From an uncultured Pelagimonas sp. (GTDB taxonomy: Bacteria > Pseudomonadota > Alphaproteobacteria > Rhodobacterales > Rhodobacteraceae), in the NCBI GenBank assembly GCA_947499735.1, contig CANMPP010000001.1, positions 1,644,404 to 1,708,403 on the forward strand: a DNA stretch of 64,000 nucleotides, in the 5' to 3' direction. A model generated the notes under the pieces. That model was not told the DNA's origin. It saw nothing but the letters and a program-made list of their open reading frames with translations, and did no database searches. Below are positions 1 to 8,098 of the stretch, piece after piece. The position numbers and the translations under genes are program-made. Position 1 is the first letter of the stretch. Every line of letters starts with the position of its first letter.

Positions 1-988
1 CCATCGCATGAATGCCCCGACGATGGCATACTTTCACCAGGCGCGCCGCATAGGTCGCCAAAAACGCGTCATCCATTGTGACAGCACCGCGATCCGGCAG
101 AACATATTCGGAATGCGCACGGGTCGCTTTGATGTAGCTAAAGATATAATCCCAACGTCCGCAATTCAGCCCTGCAATGTGGTCGCGCAATTCCCAAATG
201 ATCTCATCCATCTCAAACGCAGCACGCAGGGTTTCGATCAGAACGGTGGCTTTGATCGTTCCGCGTGGCAGACCAATGCGATCCTGCGACCAGTTGAAGA
301 TTTCATTCCAAAGCCGGGCCTCGCGATGGTTTTCAAGCTTTGGCAGATAGTAGAAGGGCCCACGCCCTGCTTCATGCAGCGCCGCACCATTGTGGAACAG
401 ATGCAGGCCGAAATCGAACAAGGCTGCCGGGATCGGCGCACCATCGATCTGCATATTCTCTTCCAACAAATGCAGGCCACGTGGGCGGATCATCATCAAA
501 GCATGATCTTGCGCCAGCTCATATGTTTTTCCACGTGCCTTATCTTCAAAGCCGAGACATCCATCACGATAGTCCATCATATTGATCTGTCCGGCGACCA
601 TCAGATCAAAACGGGGTGCGCTCGCGTCTTCAAAATCGGCCATGAAGACTTTCGCGCCAGAGTTCAGCGCGTTGATCATCATCTTGCGATCAACCGGACC
701 TGTAATTTCAACCCGGCGGTCTTGTAAGATTTTCGGCAGCGCAGCAATTTGCCAGTCACTTTGACGAATATCGCGCGTTTCCGGCAGATATTCTGGCAAC
801 TGGCCTTGGTCATAGGCATGCTGACGTATTTTTCTTGCATTCATCAACGCCGCAATCCGCGATCCGAATGCAGCATTCAATTCACACAAAAATTGTTGAG
901 CGTTTTCAGTTACTACACGTTCCACGCCAGGAACTTGTTTCACAGCATGAATTGTATTTCTCGCTTCGCGTGTCAGGTCTTTGGGCAT
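1..988 (-). CDS. aceB: Malate synthase A, N-terminal part (runs off the left edge)
   Basis: Malate synthase condenses glyoxylate with acetyl-CoA to malate in the glyoxylate bypass. The reverse strand reads from an ATG at 988, behind a GTAAGGAG ribosome site, without a stop to the window edge, giving about 329 of the roughly 530 residues usual for form A. The N-terminus MPKDLTREARNT, the segment FMADFEDASAP near residue 120 and the stretch ATVLIETLRAAFEMDEI near residue 255 are typical of AceB; the C-terminal catalytic part lies outside. It is divergent from a ScfR-type regulator, which fits control of the glyoxylate bypass. Family recognised from memory; good confidence. Confidence 0.9.
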   Translation of the reverse strand, partial: MPKDLTREARNTIHAVKQVPGVERVVTENAQQFLCELNAAFGSRIAALMNARKIRQHAYDQGQLPEYLPETRDIRQSDWQIAALPKILQDRRVEITGPVDRKMMINALNSGAKVFMADFEDASAPRFDLMVAGQINMMDYRDGCLGFEDKARGKTYELAQDHALMMIRPRGLHLLEENMQIDGAPIPAALFDFGLHLFHNGAALHEAGRGPFYYLPKLENHREARLWNEIFNWSQDRIGLPRGTIKATVLIETLRAAFEMDEIIWELRDHIAGLNCGRWDYIFSYIKATRAHSEYVLPDRGAVTMDDAFLATYAARLVKVCHRRGIHAM

Positions 989-999
989 GGATTTACTCC

Positions 1000-1151
1000 T
1001 TACAATAGCGCGACCCATCTCGTGAGGGATCTGCGCAGTTCACAATTACAACCTGAATGTGTTATGCTGCAGTTGCAATGCGGTTATGCAGAAAACGGGT
1101 AACTCTGTCAGTCATGTCAGGCCAAACCCCGACGAGTTGTAAGGTTGTAAT
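1000..1151. promoter_or_regulatory. Divergent control region with repeated TTGTAA/TTACAA elements
   Basis: Between aceB and the regulator lie ATTACAACCT (1045-1054) and its exact inverse AGGTTGTAAT (1142-1151), plus TTGTAA at 1137-1142, TTACAA at 1000-1005 and a palindromic TTGCAA at 1073-1078. ScfR-family regulators such as RamB and PccR bind TTTGCAAA-like elements. These repeats are therefore candidate operators for the adjacent regulator. This is inference; no binding evidence. Confidence 0.5.
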
Positions 1152-1154
1152 GTT

Positions 1155-2624
1155 ATGTTAAAGACGGAACGTGGAGAGAAATTGGTCATTGGAACGCGGC
1201 TCAAAGTGCTGCGTAAATCGCTTGGATTGACACAAGCGCAGATGGCCGAACAGCTGGGTGTATCCTCCAGCTACATCACACTTATTGAGGCAGATCAAAG
1301 ACCTGCTTCGGCCAAGCTATTGATGCGTTTGGCGCAGGTCTATGACCTGAATATTTCCGAATTGGCCCCGGATGTGGATATGCAGCTGGCGTCGGATTTC
1401 GCTGAAACGTTGAAAGATCCCACCCTGCAAGCAGGGTCGATTCCACGCAGCGAAATCGAAGCTGTTTTACAGGCATCGCCCCGAATCGCGCGCGCATTTG
1501 TGCGGCTTCACGCACAACGCGCTGACCTCGCGATGCGGCAAGAGGTGATAAAACCGCCCGAAGCAGGCCAAGACACCACACACATGGCGCCTGAGATCGT
1601 GACAACTCCATTTGGCATTCAAACATTGCGCCCTGCAGATCATGTGCGCAATTGGCTTTATGAGCGGCAGAATTACATCGACGCCCTGGATCGGGCGGCC
1701 GAAAATCTAGCAACCGATCTCGATCTGCGCCGAAAAGAGCCACATATCGCCCTAACGCAACGTTTGACGCAGCATGGCATCAAAGTGCGCATTTTTCCCG
1801 CCAAGGAAATGCATGGATCCCTGCGCCGCATAGATGCTGATAGCAATACATTGATGTTGTCAGAACTGCTGGGACAGGCCAGCCGAAGGTTCCAAATTGG
1901 CGTGATGATCGCCCGCGTCGAATTTGCCGACCTGATCGAATCCTGCGTCCAGCAAACTGGTTTCTCAGATCCAGACGCTTTGACACTGGCCCGGGTCAGT
2001 ATGGCCAATTACTTTGCTGCGGCCCTTCTTATGCCCTACACCCGGTTTCTGGCGGCATGCGAGCTGGAACGCTATGATGTTGAACTGCTCAGCCGCCGCT
2101 TTGGCACCAGTTTTGAACAAACCGCACATCGCATGTCGACATTGCAGCGTCCTGATGCGCGAGGTATTCCGTTCTTCTTTGTTCGTGTGGATCAGGCCGG
2201 CAATGTATCGAAACGGTTCAGCGCCGGACGGTTTGCATTTTCCCGATTTGGCGGCACCTGCCCTCTTTGGAATGTCCATTCGGCGTTTGAAACACCGGGG
2301 CGGATTCGCGCGCAAATGATACGCTTGCCCGAAGGCGAGCGGTATTTTTCCATAGCCCGCACCATCAATCGCGCTGGCGGATCGATTGCCGCCCCAGCGC
2401 AAAAGCTGGCGATTGGATTAGGATGCGACATTTCCCATGCGAAACGGCTGGTCTATGCGGATATGATCAATTTTGAGCACACGAAACCAACCGATATTGG
2501 TCTGAATTGCTACCTTTGCGAAAAACCCAATTGCAGTTCGCGCGCGCAGGCGCCGATCAATCGCAAACTGGCCGTCAATGAATTGGAACGCAGCCTCGCG
2601 CTCTATCGATTTGAGGGGGAATAG
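1155..2624 (+). CDS. ScfR/RamB-type XRE transcriptional regulator
   Basis: The 489-residue protein has an N-terminal XRE helix-turn-helix (about residues 11-65, GLTQAQMAEQLGVSSSYI), a middle region resembling the ImmA/IrrE-like DUF955 fold, and a C-terminal DUF2083-type domain ending in a cysteine cluster (CYLCEKPNC). This is the architecture of short-chain acyl-CoA-responsive regulators (RamB, PccR), which control glyoxylate-bypass or propionyl-CoA genes. The divergent malate synthase suggests that acetate or glyoxylate metabolism is its target. The ATG at 1155 has only a weak AAGG upstream and lies next to a repeated TTGTAA element; a TTG at about 1182 behind GGAGAG is an alternative start. 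Confidence 0.85.
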   Translation: MLKTERGEKLVIGTRLKVLRKSLGLTQAQMAEQLGVSSSYITLIEADQRPASAKLLMRLAQVYDLNISELAPDVDMQLASDFAETLKDPTLQAGSIPRSEIEAVLQASPRIARAFVRLHAQRADLAMRQEVIKPPEAGQDTTHMAPEIVTTPFGIQTLRPADHVRNWLYERQNYIDALDRAAENLATDLDLRRKEPHIALTQRLTQHGIKVRIFPAKEMHGSLRRIDADSNTLMLSELLGQASRRFQIGVMIARVEFADLIESCVQQTGFSDPDALTLARVSMANYFAAALLMPYTRFLAACELERYDVELLSRRFGTSFEQTAHRMSTLQRPDARGIPFFFVRVDQAGNVSKRFSAGRFAFSRFGGTCPLWNVHSAFETPGRIRAQMIRLPEGERYFSIARTINRAGGSIAAPAQKLAIGLGCDISHAKRLVYADMINFEHTKPTDIGLNCYLCEKPNCSSRAQAPINRKLAVNELERSLALYRFEGE

Positions 2625-2683
2625 ATAGGTTAGGACAATCCAGCCAATGGCACAGCAAAGCTTACTTCAATGTTGGCGAAGAA

Positions 2684-2760
2684 TGGTACCACCTCCTGGG
2701 CTCGAACCAGGGGCCTCCTGATCCACAATCAGGCGCTCTAACCAACTGAGCTAAGGCGGC
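2684..2760 (-). tRNA. tRNA-His (GTG)
   Basis: A full cloverleaf reads on the reverse strand: acceptor GCCGCCT pairs with AGGTGGT, the anticodon loop is TTGTGGA (anticodon GTG), the T-arm contains GGTTCGAGCCC, and CCA is encoded. The base before G1 is T, so the usual G-1 is absent, and the discriminator is A73. This matches the known loss of G-1 in a clade of alphaproteobacteria. Confidence 0.95.
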
Positions 2761-2930
2761 ATTGGCGGGCTAATTACTCCTTGCCCGCGCCGATTGCAAG
2801 CCCCCGATTGCAGGAAAATCATCGGTTTTTGCATTCGACCAAATCCAGCAGCTGATATGGGCCTGCCAGCAAGACTTGCAAAATTCGCGCCCTCGCGCTA
2901 CGGGCTTGGCGTGAAGAAAGGATCCACATC

Positions 2931-3113
2931 ATGGGTATCAACACAGAACGCGATATCGAAGCCAATCTGCAAATCGGCCCAACCGATCAGGGCATGGTGC
3001 GTCTTTTTATTGCTGCTGGTGATCTGGAAATCCCGATGGATTTCACGGTAGATGAAGCGCAGGAAATCGCCGAGGAAATTTTGGCGGCGGCCAAGGCTGT
3101 GGCGCAAGATTGA
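2931..3113 (+). CDS. Small conserved protein, probably DUF6324 family
   Basis: A 60-residue acidic protein (starts MGINTERDIEANLQIGPTD) of the type I recall as DUF6324, found across Rhodobacteraceae; function unknown. AAAGGA lies about 9 bases before the ATG. There is no signal peptide or membrane segment. The C-terminal half (DEAQEIAEEILAAAKAVA) should form one amphipathic helix. The family name is from memory and is the least certain part. Confidence 0.75.
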   Translation: MGINTERDIEANLQIGPTDQGMVRLFIAAGDLEIPMDFTVDEAQEIAEEILAAAKAVAQD

Positions 3114-3190
3114 AACTCCCTGTTGCGCCTAGCGTGGTCACCATAAGGCCCACGCGATAAATCGATAAAATACGATCTATCAACCATGAT

Positions 3191-3251
3191 TTAGAGTGCT
3201 GCCTCTAAAGACGATCCCATCTGTTTCTTTTCCAGAATGGGATCTCATTTC
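3191..3251 (+). promoter_or_regulatory. Structured 5' leader of the first FG-GAP gene
   Basis: Two elements precede the gene. First is the dyad TTAGAG-N6-CTCTAA (3191-3208). Four bases later comes a hairpin, GATCCCAT (3213-3220) with ATGGGATC (3237-3244), extended by CTG/CAG across a bulged A. The 3' arm contains GGGA, the best ribosome-binding sequence for the ATG at 3252. The same two elements with the same spacing occur before the paralogue at 4673, with different but still complementary stem bases. Confidence 0.6.
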
Positions 3252-4505
3252 ATGCAACTCAACACAAAAATTTTAGCAGCATTTGCGCTTAGCTTAGCAA
3301 GTACTGCAACCTGCGCAGCAACCGTTGAAACCTTCAAAATAACCGCAAATGACGGCGCTACAAACGATTACTACGGTTATTCTGTTGCGGTAGATGGCAC
3401 TACTGCTATCGTTGGTGCTTATGGCGATGATAATTATTCTGGTTCGGCATATCTATTCGATACGACGACCGGCGAACAAATCACAAAACTCACTTTGGAT
3501 GACAGCAATGCCCGAGACTATTTTGGCTATTCTGTAGCAATTTCTGGAAGCACAGCAATTGTAGGCGTATACGGAGACGACACCAACGGCACAAGCAGTG
3601 GTGCCGCATATTTATTTGACACAACGACCGGCGAACAAATCGCAAAATTGACAGCAGATGATGCGGCGTCGCTAGACTATTTTGGGCGTACGGTTGCAAC
3701 CTCCGGCACTACAGCAATTGTTGGTGCGATATTTGAGGACGAAAATGGCACCAATAGCGGTGCCGCATACCTATTTGACACGACGACCGGTGAACAAATC
3801 GCGAAACTGACAGCGGATGACGGACAAGTTCAGGATCGATTTGGAAACGCCGTCGCAATCTACGAATCTACAGCGATCGTTGGCGCCTCTAGAGACGATG
3901 ATAATGGGTCCAATAGCGGATCAGCATATCTATTTGACACCGAAACAGGGGAGCAAATCGCAAAACTGACTGCAGATGATGCGGAATCTGGCGATTACTT
4001 TGGTGGGTCTGTCGCGATTTCAGGATCCATAGCAGTGGTCGGCGCGCATTCTGCTGCGAACGATGACGGAGCAGTGTATGTTTTTGACATAACAACAGGA
4101 CAACAAATCGCCAAATTTACGGCAAATAACTCGTCAGAGCACATTGGGCATTTTGGTTCGTCGGTTGATCTATACGGAAACATTGCAATCATTGGCGCAG
4201 AAGATTCTTCCAAAGGTACAGGGACAACATATATATTCGACGTAACATCCGGAGAACAACTAGCTAAAATCACCGCTAGTGATGGTGACACGCTCGATTA
4301 CTTCGGTAACTCTGTTTCGTTGTCTGGAACTACGGCCATCATAGGCGCATATGGGGACGACGATAACGGTGACATCAGTGGATCTGCATACCTCTATGAC
4401 ATCTCAAACCTGACAACGGTCGCACCCGTTCCCCTGCCCGCAGGCATTTGGTTGCTGGGATCGGCATTGGGCCTAGGCGCATTGGCACGACGTCGTCGCG
4501 GCTAA
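3252..4505 (+). CDS. Secreted FG-GAP/integrin-like propeller protein with VPLPA-CTERM tail
   Basis: The 417-residue protein has a signal peptide (MQLNTKILAAFALSLASTATCA), then seven repeats of about 50 residues with the pattern DYFGxSVAISGxTAIVGAxxDD...SGxAYLFDTTTGEQIAKLTADD. Seven such repeats are expected to form a beta-propeller. The tail VPLPAGIWLLGSALGLGA followed by ARRRRG is a VPLPA-CTERM sorting signal (short motif, membrane helix, basic end). This predicts export and processing by an exosortase/archaeosortase-type enzyme, none of which is in the window. The ATG at 3252 is preferred over an in-frame ATG at 3237, which lies inside the leader hairpin. Ligand unknown. Confidence 0.85.
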   Translation: MQLNTKILAAFALSLASTATCAATVETFKITANDGATNDYYGYSVAVDGTTAIVGAYGDDNYSGSAYLFDTTTGEQITKLTLDDSNARDYFGYSVAISGSTAIVGVYGDDTNGTSSGAAYLFDTTTGEQIAKLTADDAASLDYFGRTVATSGTTAIVGAIFEDENGTNSGAAYLFDTTTGEQIAKLTADDGQVQDRFGNAVAIYESTAIVGASRDDDNGSNSGSAYLFDTETGEQIAKLTADDAESGDYFGGSVAISGSIAVVGAHSAANDDGAVYVFDITTGQQIAKFTANNSSEHIGHFGSSVDLYGNIAIIGAEDSSKGTGTTYIFDVTSGEQLAKITASDGDTLDYFGNSVSLSGTTAIIGAYGDDDNGDISGSAYLYDISNLTTVAPVPLPAGIWLLGSALGLGALARRRRG

Positions 4506-4610
4506 AGGCATGTCTTTGGGTTGAACCGGACTTGTCTAAAATCGGTTCAGCTATTTAGAAGGCGCAAGCCGATGGTAAATAAATACTTAAATTACAATAC
4601 ACTAACCACC

Positions 4611-4672
4611 AATTAGAGCACTCTCTCTAATTCATGTCCCATCTGCAAATTTCCAGAATGGGACATAACTTC
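4611..4672 (+). promoter_or_regulatory. Structured 5' leader of the second FG-GAP gene
   Basis: AATTAGAG-N6-CTCTAATT (4611-4632) is followed by the hairpin TGTCCCAT (4635-4642) with ATGGGACA (4658-4665), again extended by CTG/CAG. Compared with the first leader, the outer stem bases changed on both sides (GAT/ATC to TGT/ACA), so pairing is preserved. GGGA, the likely ribosome site, is inside the 3' arm. Confidence 0.6.
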
Positions 4673-5860
4673 ATGCGACATTACATTACATTTTTCGCAG
4701 CAATGGCAGTCGGGCTGGCCGCCAATGCCTTACCCGCCGCGACAGTTGAAACTTTTACGCTAACGGCAGAAGACGGCGCCGAAGGTGACCTCCTTGGCCA
4801 AGCTGTCGATGTCTACGGAACGACAGCAATTGTCGGGGCTGCGGCTGATGACGGTGGCACGGGATCGGCTTATTTGTTTGATACTGAAACCGGGCAACAG
4901 ATCACAAAGCTAGCCATTGATGATGGCCTTGGTTCAACTTACTACGGTGCGGCAGTCGCAATTTCAGAGACAAGAGCAATCGTTGGTTCTTCAAACGGTG
5001 GATTGACATACCTCTTTGACACAAGCACTTTACAACAAATCACAGCACTGACCGAGACAAATGGTAGCTATATCTCTTCTGCTCAATCGATTGATATTTA
5101 TAAAAATATCGCAATAATTGGTACACCATTGGCCAGCGGCACGTCTTCTCAATCCGGGGCAGCTTATCTTTTTGATGTCACAACCGGTGAACAAATTTCC
5201 AAACTTACCGCAGACGATGGGGCATATTTTGACCTCTTCGGTGGTTCAGTTGCGATTTCAGGCGATCTTGCAATCGTGAGCGCACAAGCAGATGACGACA
5301 ATGGCAGCAACAGCGGGTCTGCGTATATCTTTGACATCACAACAGGCCAACAAATCACCAAATTAACCGCCGATGATGGTGCTGCTAACGATTATTTTGG
5401 TACGGACGTCGCAATTTCGGACGGCTACGCAGTTGTTTCTGCCTATGGCACCAATGGAAATATGGGGACAGCCTATATCTTCGACATTGAAACGGGCGAA
5501 CAAATCACCAAGTTTTCTACAACCGACGGATCTTATTCTGTGCGAGATGTCATCGTAACAGACACAACTCTCATTGTTAGCGGCGGAAACAGTGTCAATT
5601 TGTTCGATATTGCAACAGGGGAGCACCTAGAAAAAATCACACATAGTGGCGGCTATTTCGGCTACTCTATCGCGTTATCAGGAACAACTCTGATCGTCGG
5701 AGATCCCTATACTGACTATGGTACAAATAATAGCGGCTCAGCCTATATCTACGACATTTCCAACCTAACAACCGTCGCACCAGTCCCCCTGCCCGCAGGC
5801 ACCTGGTTGCTTGGATCCGCATTGGGCCTAGGCGCATTGGCACGGCGTCGTCGCGGCTAA
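4673..5860 (+). CDS. Second secreted FG-GAP propeller protein with VPLPA-CTERM tail
   Basis: A 395-residue paralogue of the protein encoded just upstream. A signal peptide (MRHYITFFAAMAVGLAANAL) is followed by seven propeller repeats; the second, third and sixth are shortened or degenerate, while the fourth keeps the full DLFGGSVAISG...GSAYIFDITTG pattern. The tail VPLPAGTWLLGSALGLGA plus ARRRRG is almost identical to that of the first copy, although the bodies have diverged. This suggests an old tandem duplication with strong constraint on the sorting signal and leader. An in-frame ATG at 4634 is rejected because it precedes the leader hairpin. Confidence 0.85.
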   Translation: MRHYITFFAAMAVGLAANALPAATVETFTLTAEDGAEGDLLGQAVDVYGTTAIVGAAADDGGTGSAYLFDTETGQQITKLAIDDGLGSTYYGAAVAISETRAIVGSSNGGLTYLFDTSTLQQITALTETNGSYISSAQSIDIYKNIAIIGTPLASGTSSQSGAAYLFDVTTGEQISKLTADDGAYFDLFGGSVAISGDLAIVSAQADDDNGSNSGSAYIFDITTGQQITKLTADDGAANDYFGTDVAISDGYAVVSAYGTNGNMGTAYIFDIETGEQITKFSTTDGSYSVRDVIVTDTTLIVSGGNSVNLFDIATGEHLEKITHSGGYFGYSIALSGTTLIVGDPYTDYGTNNSGSAYIYDISNLTTVAPVPLPAGTWLLGSALGLGALARRRRG

Positions 5861-5870
5861 GTCAAAACTT

Positions 5871-5895
5871 TAGGTGGCGTTTTCCACGCCACCTA
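5871..5895. terminator. Stem-loop between convergent genes
   Basis: TAGGTGGCG (5871-5879) pairs perfectly with CGCCACCTA (5887-5895) around a 7-base loop. It sits between the FG-GAP gene and the convergent mmcB and overlaps the mmcB stop codon. There is no long T run, so a role as a two-way terminator is likely but not certain. Confidence 0.5.
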
Positions 5896-6348
5896 TAGCC
5901 AACGATCAGGATCTCGATACTCAAGCAGGCGGCGCGCGGCCTGCATTGCGAAACGGTGGGTCAGCACCTTACGGCGGGCGGCGGCCAGCTTATCTTCATC
6001 CGGCATGCGAATAATCTCGCCTCCATACATATCCGCAATGATCAGGCCTGTTTCCTCTGACAACAGCTCGGTCGGAAAATCGGCATCAACGGCCCAAAAA
6101 TACCGGTCACACCATTCCAGGTAGCCATCCCATTTTGTATCTGATGTGAAATCAGCACGACTACTTTTACATTCAATGACCCAGATTTCGCCCTGGGGAC
6201 CCAGGGCCATCACATCCACGCGCTTACCGCGTTCCGGCGTAAATTCCTCCAGACAGGAAAAACCATGGCTGTGCATCAAGCGACACACACCCCGCGCCAA
6301 TAGCTGACCCGGTTGTAATTTTGGTGCTGAGGCTTGCGTTTCCAACAT
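5893..6348 (-). CDS. mmcB: MmcB-family DNA repair protein (PF06319)
   Basis: A 151-residue protein of the MmcB family (formerly DUF1052), a nuclease-like fold linked to mitomycin C damage resistance in Caulobacter. The core has the PD-(D/E)XK-like signature RVDVMALGPQGEIWVIECKSS (about residues 42-62): the acidic residue in VDVMA and the IECK motif form the presumed active site. The length matches the family and the gene stands alone. In Caulobacter mmcB is SOS-induced; no clear GTTC-N7-GTTC LexA box was seen just upstream. Confidence 0.85.
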   Translation of the reverse strand: MLETQASAPKLQPGQLLARGVCRLMHSHGFSCLEEFTPERGKRVDVMALGPQGEIWVIECKSSRADFTSDTKWDGYLEWCDRYFWAVDADFPTELLSEETGLIIADMYGGEIIRMPDEDKLAAARRKVLTHRFAMQAARRLLEYRDPDRWL

Positions 6349-6438
6349 GCCTCAAAGTGAACAATGAGTGAACATAAATCAAGTATGAAATATCTACCCC
6401 CCCCTTGCCCTACCGGGCCCATAGCCCTATCTAGGCTA

Positions 6439-6604
6439 GTGGCGGATCTGCTCCTCTCGTTCACAATGGGAACATTCCGGTGGCCTTAAGCAAATCCGAG
6501 GGAGCTGGCTCTGTCGTGATCCTGGTCTCGTTACCTGGCGCCCACCTGTATATACAGGTCCTCGGGAATGCGTATCCCCGAACGGTCGCAGCGGTCCCCG
6601 CCAC
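6439..6604 (-). ncRNA. ssrS: Candidate 6S RNA
   Basis: A 480-bp gene-free stretch between mmcB and the next gene contains a large inverted repeat: GTGGCGG (reverse strand 5' end, 6598-6604) pairs with CCGCCAC (6439-6445), enclosing about 152 bases. A short CTGC/GCAG helix continues the closing stem. Internal hairpins include TCGGGGA/TTCCCGA, the palindrome ACCTGTATATACAGGT (6544-6559) and GTTC/GAAC. A CTCGGATTTGCTTAAGGCC segment resembles the distal part of 6S RNAs. Size and long-hairpin shape suit 6S RNA; true ends may extend 5-15 bases. It lacks the hallmarks of SRP RNA, tmRNA and RNase P RNA. Confidence 0.5.
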
Positions 6605-6829
6605 CCTTCAACAATTTGGGCCTCGAAGGTGAGCCCCGCGGTCAAAGTGAAATACAAATCAATAACTTAAACATCACCTCATCCACGACGCTCTCACATC
6701 AAAATTGTTGATGGGGCACAAAATGCCACCAAAGGCCAACGCAGTTTTAATCCAAAACTATGGTGATCCATCTAGAATTCTAATTCTGATACCTTCCCAG
6801 GCAGCACACAACCGCCCGGGAATTTAGCT

Positions 6830-7423
6830 CTACATGCCATGCTGGTTGAAGATATCCACGGCTTCACCATTGGTCATGTTCAGACCATCCGCTTGCGTCT
6901 GGATTGTGTAGCCACGACTAAGCGCATAATCCTCTAAGGCCTCTTCCAGTTCTTCCGCGGACATGTCGCTCCACCCATCAGGTAGGCTGCCCATCGAATT
7001 CAGGGATGTGAAACCAGAATTTTCGGTGCGGAACGCAACAATACGATCCCCCTGATAAACGACTAAATCAACGGGTTGAGCGCGCTGCTCAGCCAGCATC
7101 TCTGCCTGCCAAGCCTGTCCTTCTTCGGATTCACGCCAAGCCATCTCTTCCATGGCTCGTTGCGTTTCCGCCCAAGCAGCCAGCATTTCAGGACTGTCGT
7201 TAAGGGTAAACGCTTCGGCTCCGATCATTTCAATGAATTCTTCGGTACCACCAGTTAACCCTAACTCTTCGGCAGGAAGATCACCTTCCACCACAGTGGC
7301 GAAATCCGTGTCGGTGCTTTGCACGTCTTCGCTGGTTTCCGCTACGGTTTCAGCGGCAGCGGCAGGGATAACGGGGGTTTTGATCATGCCCACATAAGGG
7401 GATGTCGAAATAGATCCAATCAT
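6830..7423 (-). CDS. Hypothetical acidic protein
   Basis: A 197-residue protein with no family I recognise. The ATG at 7423 is chosen because AAGGAG lies 6 bases upstream; a longer reading to 7492 has no ribosome site. The N-terminal third is low in complexity and rich in Ala, Thr, Val and Glu. The middle is acidic and helical (MLAAWAETQRAMEEMAWRES), and the C-terminal 70 residues look globular (VDLVVYQGDRIVAF). There is no signal peptide or membrane segment. It stands alone and ends about 225 bp from the 6S-like RNA. Confidence 0.65.
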   Translation of the reverse strand: MIGSISTSPYVGMIKTPVIPAAAAETVAETSEDVQSTDTDFATVVEGDLPAEELGLTGGTEEFIEMIGAEAFTLNDSPEMLAAWAETQRAMEEMAWRESEEGQAWQAEMLAEQRAQPVDLVVYQGDRIVAFRTENSGFTSLNSMGSLPDGWSDMSAEELEEALEDYALSRGYTIQTQADGLNMTNGEAVDIFNQHGM

Positions 7424-7601
7424 AGGATTCTCCTTTGGATTGATTTTTGATATATCACTAAATAACGTCCCAACATTAAATCTGGATTCCAAAGGTCAGG
7501 GTGCGAACCTTTTCAAATCGCAAATTCGTTTTAGCTTTTAGAAAAATACCCTCTACACATGCTGGTAATCCCCCCTGCAACTGATCGACATCAGACATAG
7601 A

Positions 7602-7633
7602 AAAACCCCCGATGGCACAACATCGGGGGTTTT
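7602..7633. terminator. Bidirectional Rho-independent terminator
   Basis: AAAACCCCCGATG (7602-7614) and CATCGGGGGTTTT (7621-7633) form a perfect 13-bp stem with a 6-base loop and A/T runs on both sides. On the reverse strand it follows the 32-residue gene at 7697-7795. Confidence 0.85.
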
Positions 7634-7696
7634 CTAAACGGACGACCCTTGGCTGGTCATAGAGGTCAAAACAAGGGGGCCAAAAATCGCAAACGC

Positions 7697-7795
7697 TTAT
7701 AGCGCTTTTTTCAGAGCCTTTTTCGCGTCTTTCAGCTGTGCTGAGCGCTTTTTGACATCTTTTTTCAGAGCTTTGATTTTGGATTTCTTCGCCAT
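7697..7795 (-). CDS. Very small lysine-rich protein (32 residues)
   Basis: The reverse strand encodes 32 residues beginning MAKKSKIKALKKDVKKRSAQ and ending LKDAKKALKKAL, followed by TAA. About 40 percent are Lys or Arg, with a heptad-like pattern that should form one basic amphipathic helix. AAAGG lies about 8 bases before the ATG and a strong terminator follows within 70 bases, so it looks like a complete transcription unit. Nucleic-acid binding or membrane contact would be guesses. No family recognised. Confidence 0.6.
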   Translation of the reverse strand: MAKKSKIKALKKDVKKRSAQLKDAKKALKKAL

Positions 7796-7850
7796 GATGG
7801 CACCTTTCTTAAGTATTCAGAACGCTCAGCCGTGACAGGTGGGATACGCG

Positions 7851-8027
7851 TCACTCATCGCTATGTTCGGCCAGAAACCCGCGGATGAACCGCCTGATTT
7901 CACGGGCCGCGCTGGTGTCCAATTCGTCACAAAGCGCCACGAACCGGTCGCGTTCAGATTTTTTAATACGAATAACCAATTGGCTGTCATGATTGGTTTT
8001 TTTCTTCTTTTTTGGTTCGTCAGACAC
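7851..8027 (-). CDS. Ribbon-helix-helix-like small DNA-binding protein (GTG start)
   Basis: A 58-residue protein starts at GTG (8025-8027) behind GGAG at a 9-base distance. After a Lys-rich N-terminus (SDEPKKKKKTNHD) comes the strand SQLVIRIKKSERDRF, then two helices (FVALCDELDTSAAREIRRFI, ending RGFLAEHSDE). This is the ribbon-helix-helix pattern seen in Arc/CopG-type repressors and antitoxins. No toxin-like partner is adjacent. A pair of ATATAC repeats upstream may be its own operator. The next gene downstream is the 32-residue basic protein. Confidence 0.7.
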   Translation of the reverse strand: MSDEPKKKKKTNHDSQLVIRIKKSERDRFVALCDELDTSAAREIRRFIRGFLAEHSDE

Positions 8028-8081
8028 GCTGCAAGACTCCAGCTGCGATGGGCGGCGTTATAGCACAAGCACATCCCATGT

Positions 8082-8098
8082 ATATACAAAAAATATAC
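8082..8098. promoter_or_regulatory. ATATAC direct repeats upstream of the RHH gene
   Basis: ATATAC occurs at 8082-8087 and 8093-8098, 11 bp (one helical turn) apart, within an AT-rich stretch 55-75 bp before the GTG start. Ribbon-helix-helix repressors commonly bind such tandem short repeats, so autoregulation is a reasonable guess. Confidence 0.35.

Noticed and set aside
8..727. Forward reading frame of 239 residues at the left edge
   Set aside because: It is the antisense of aceB; the reverse strand reads a clear malate synthase sequence.
6436..6657. A 73-residue reverse frame across the RNA candidate
   Set aside because: Composition is not protein-like and the segment is dominated by inverted repeats.
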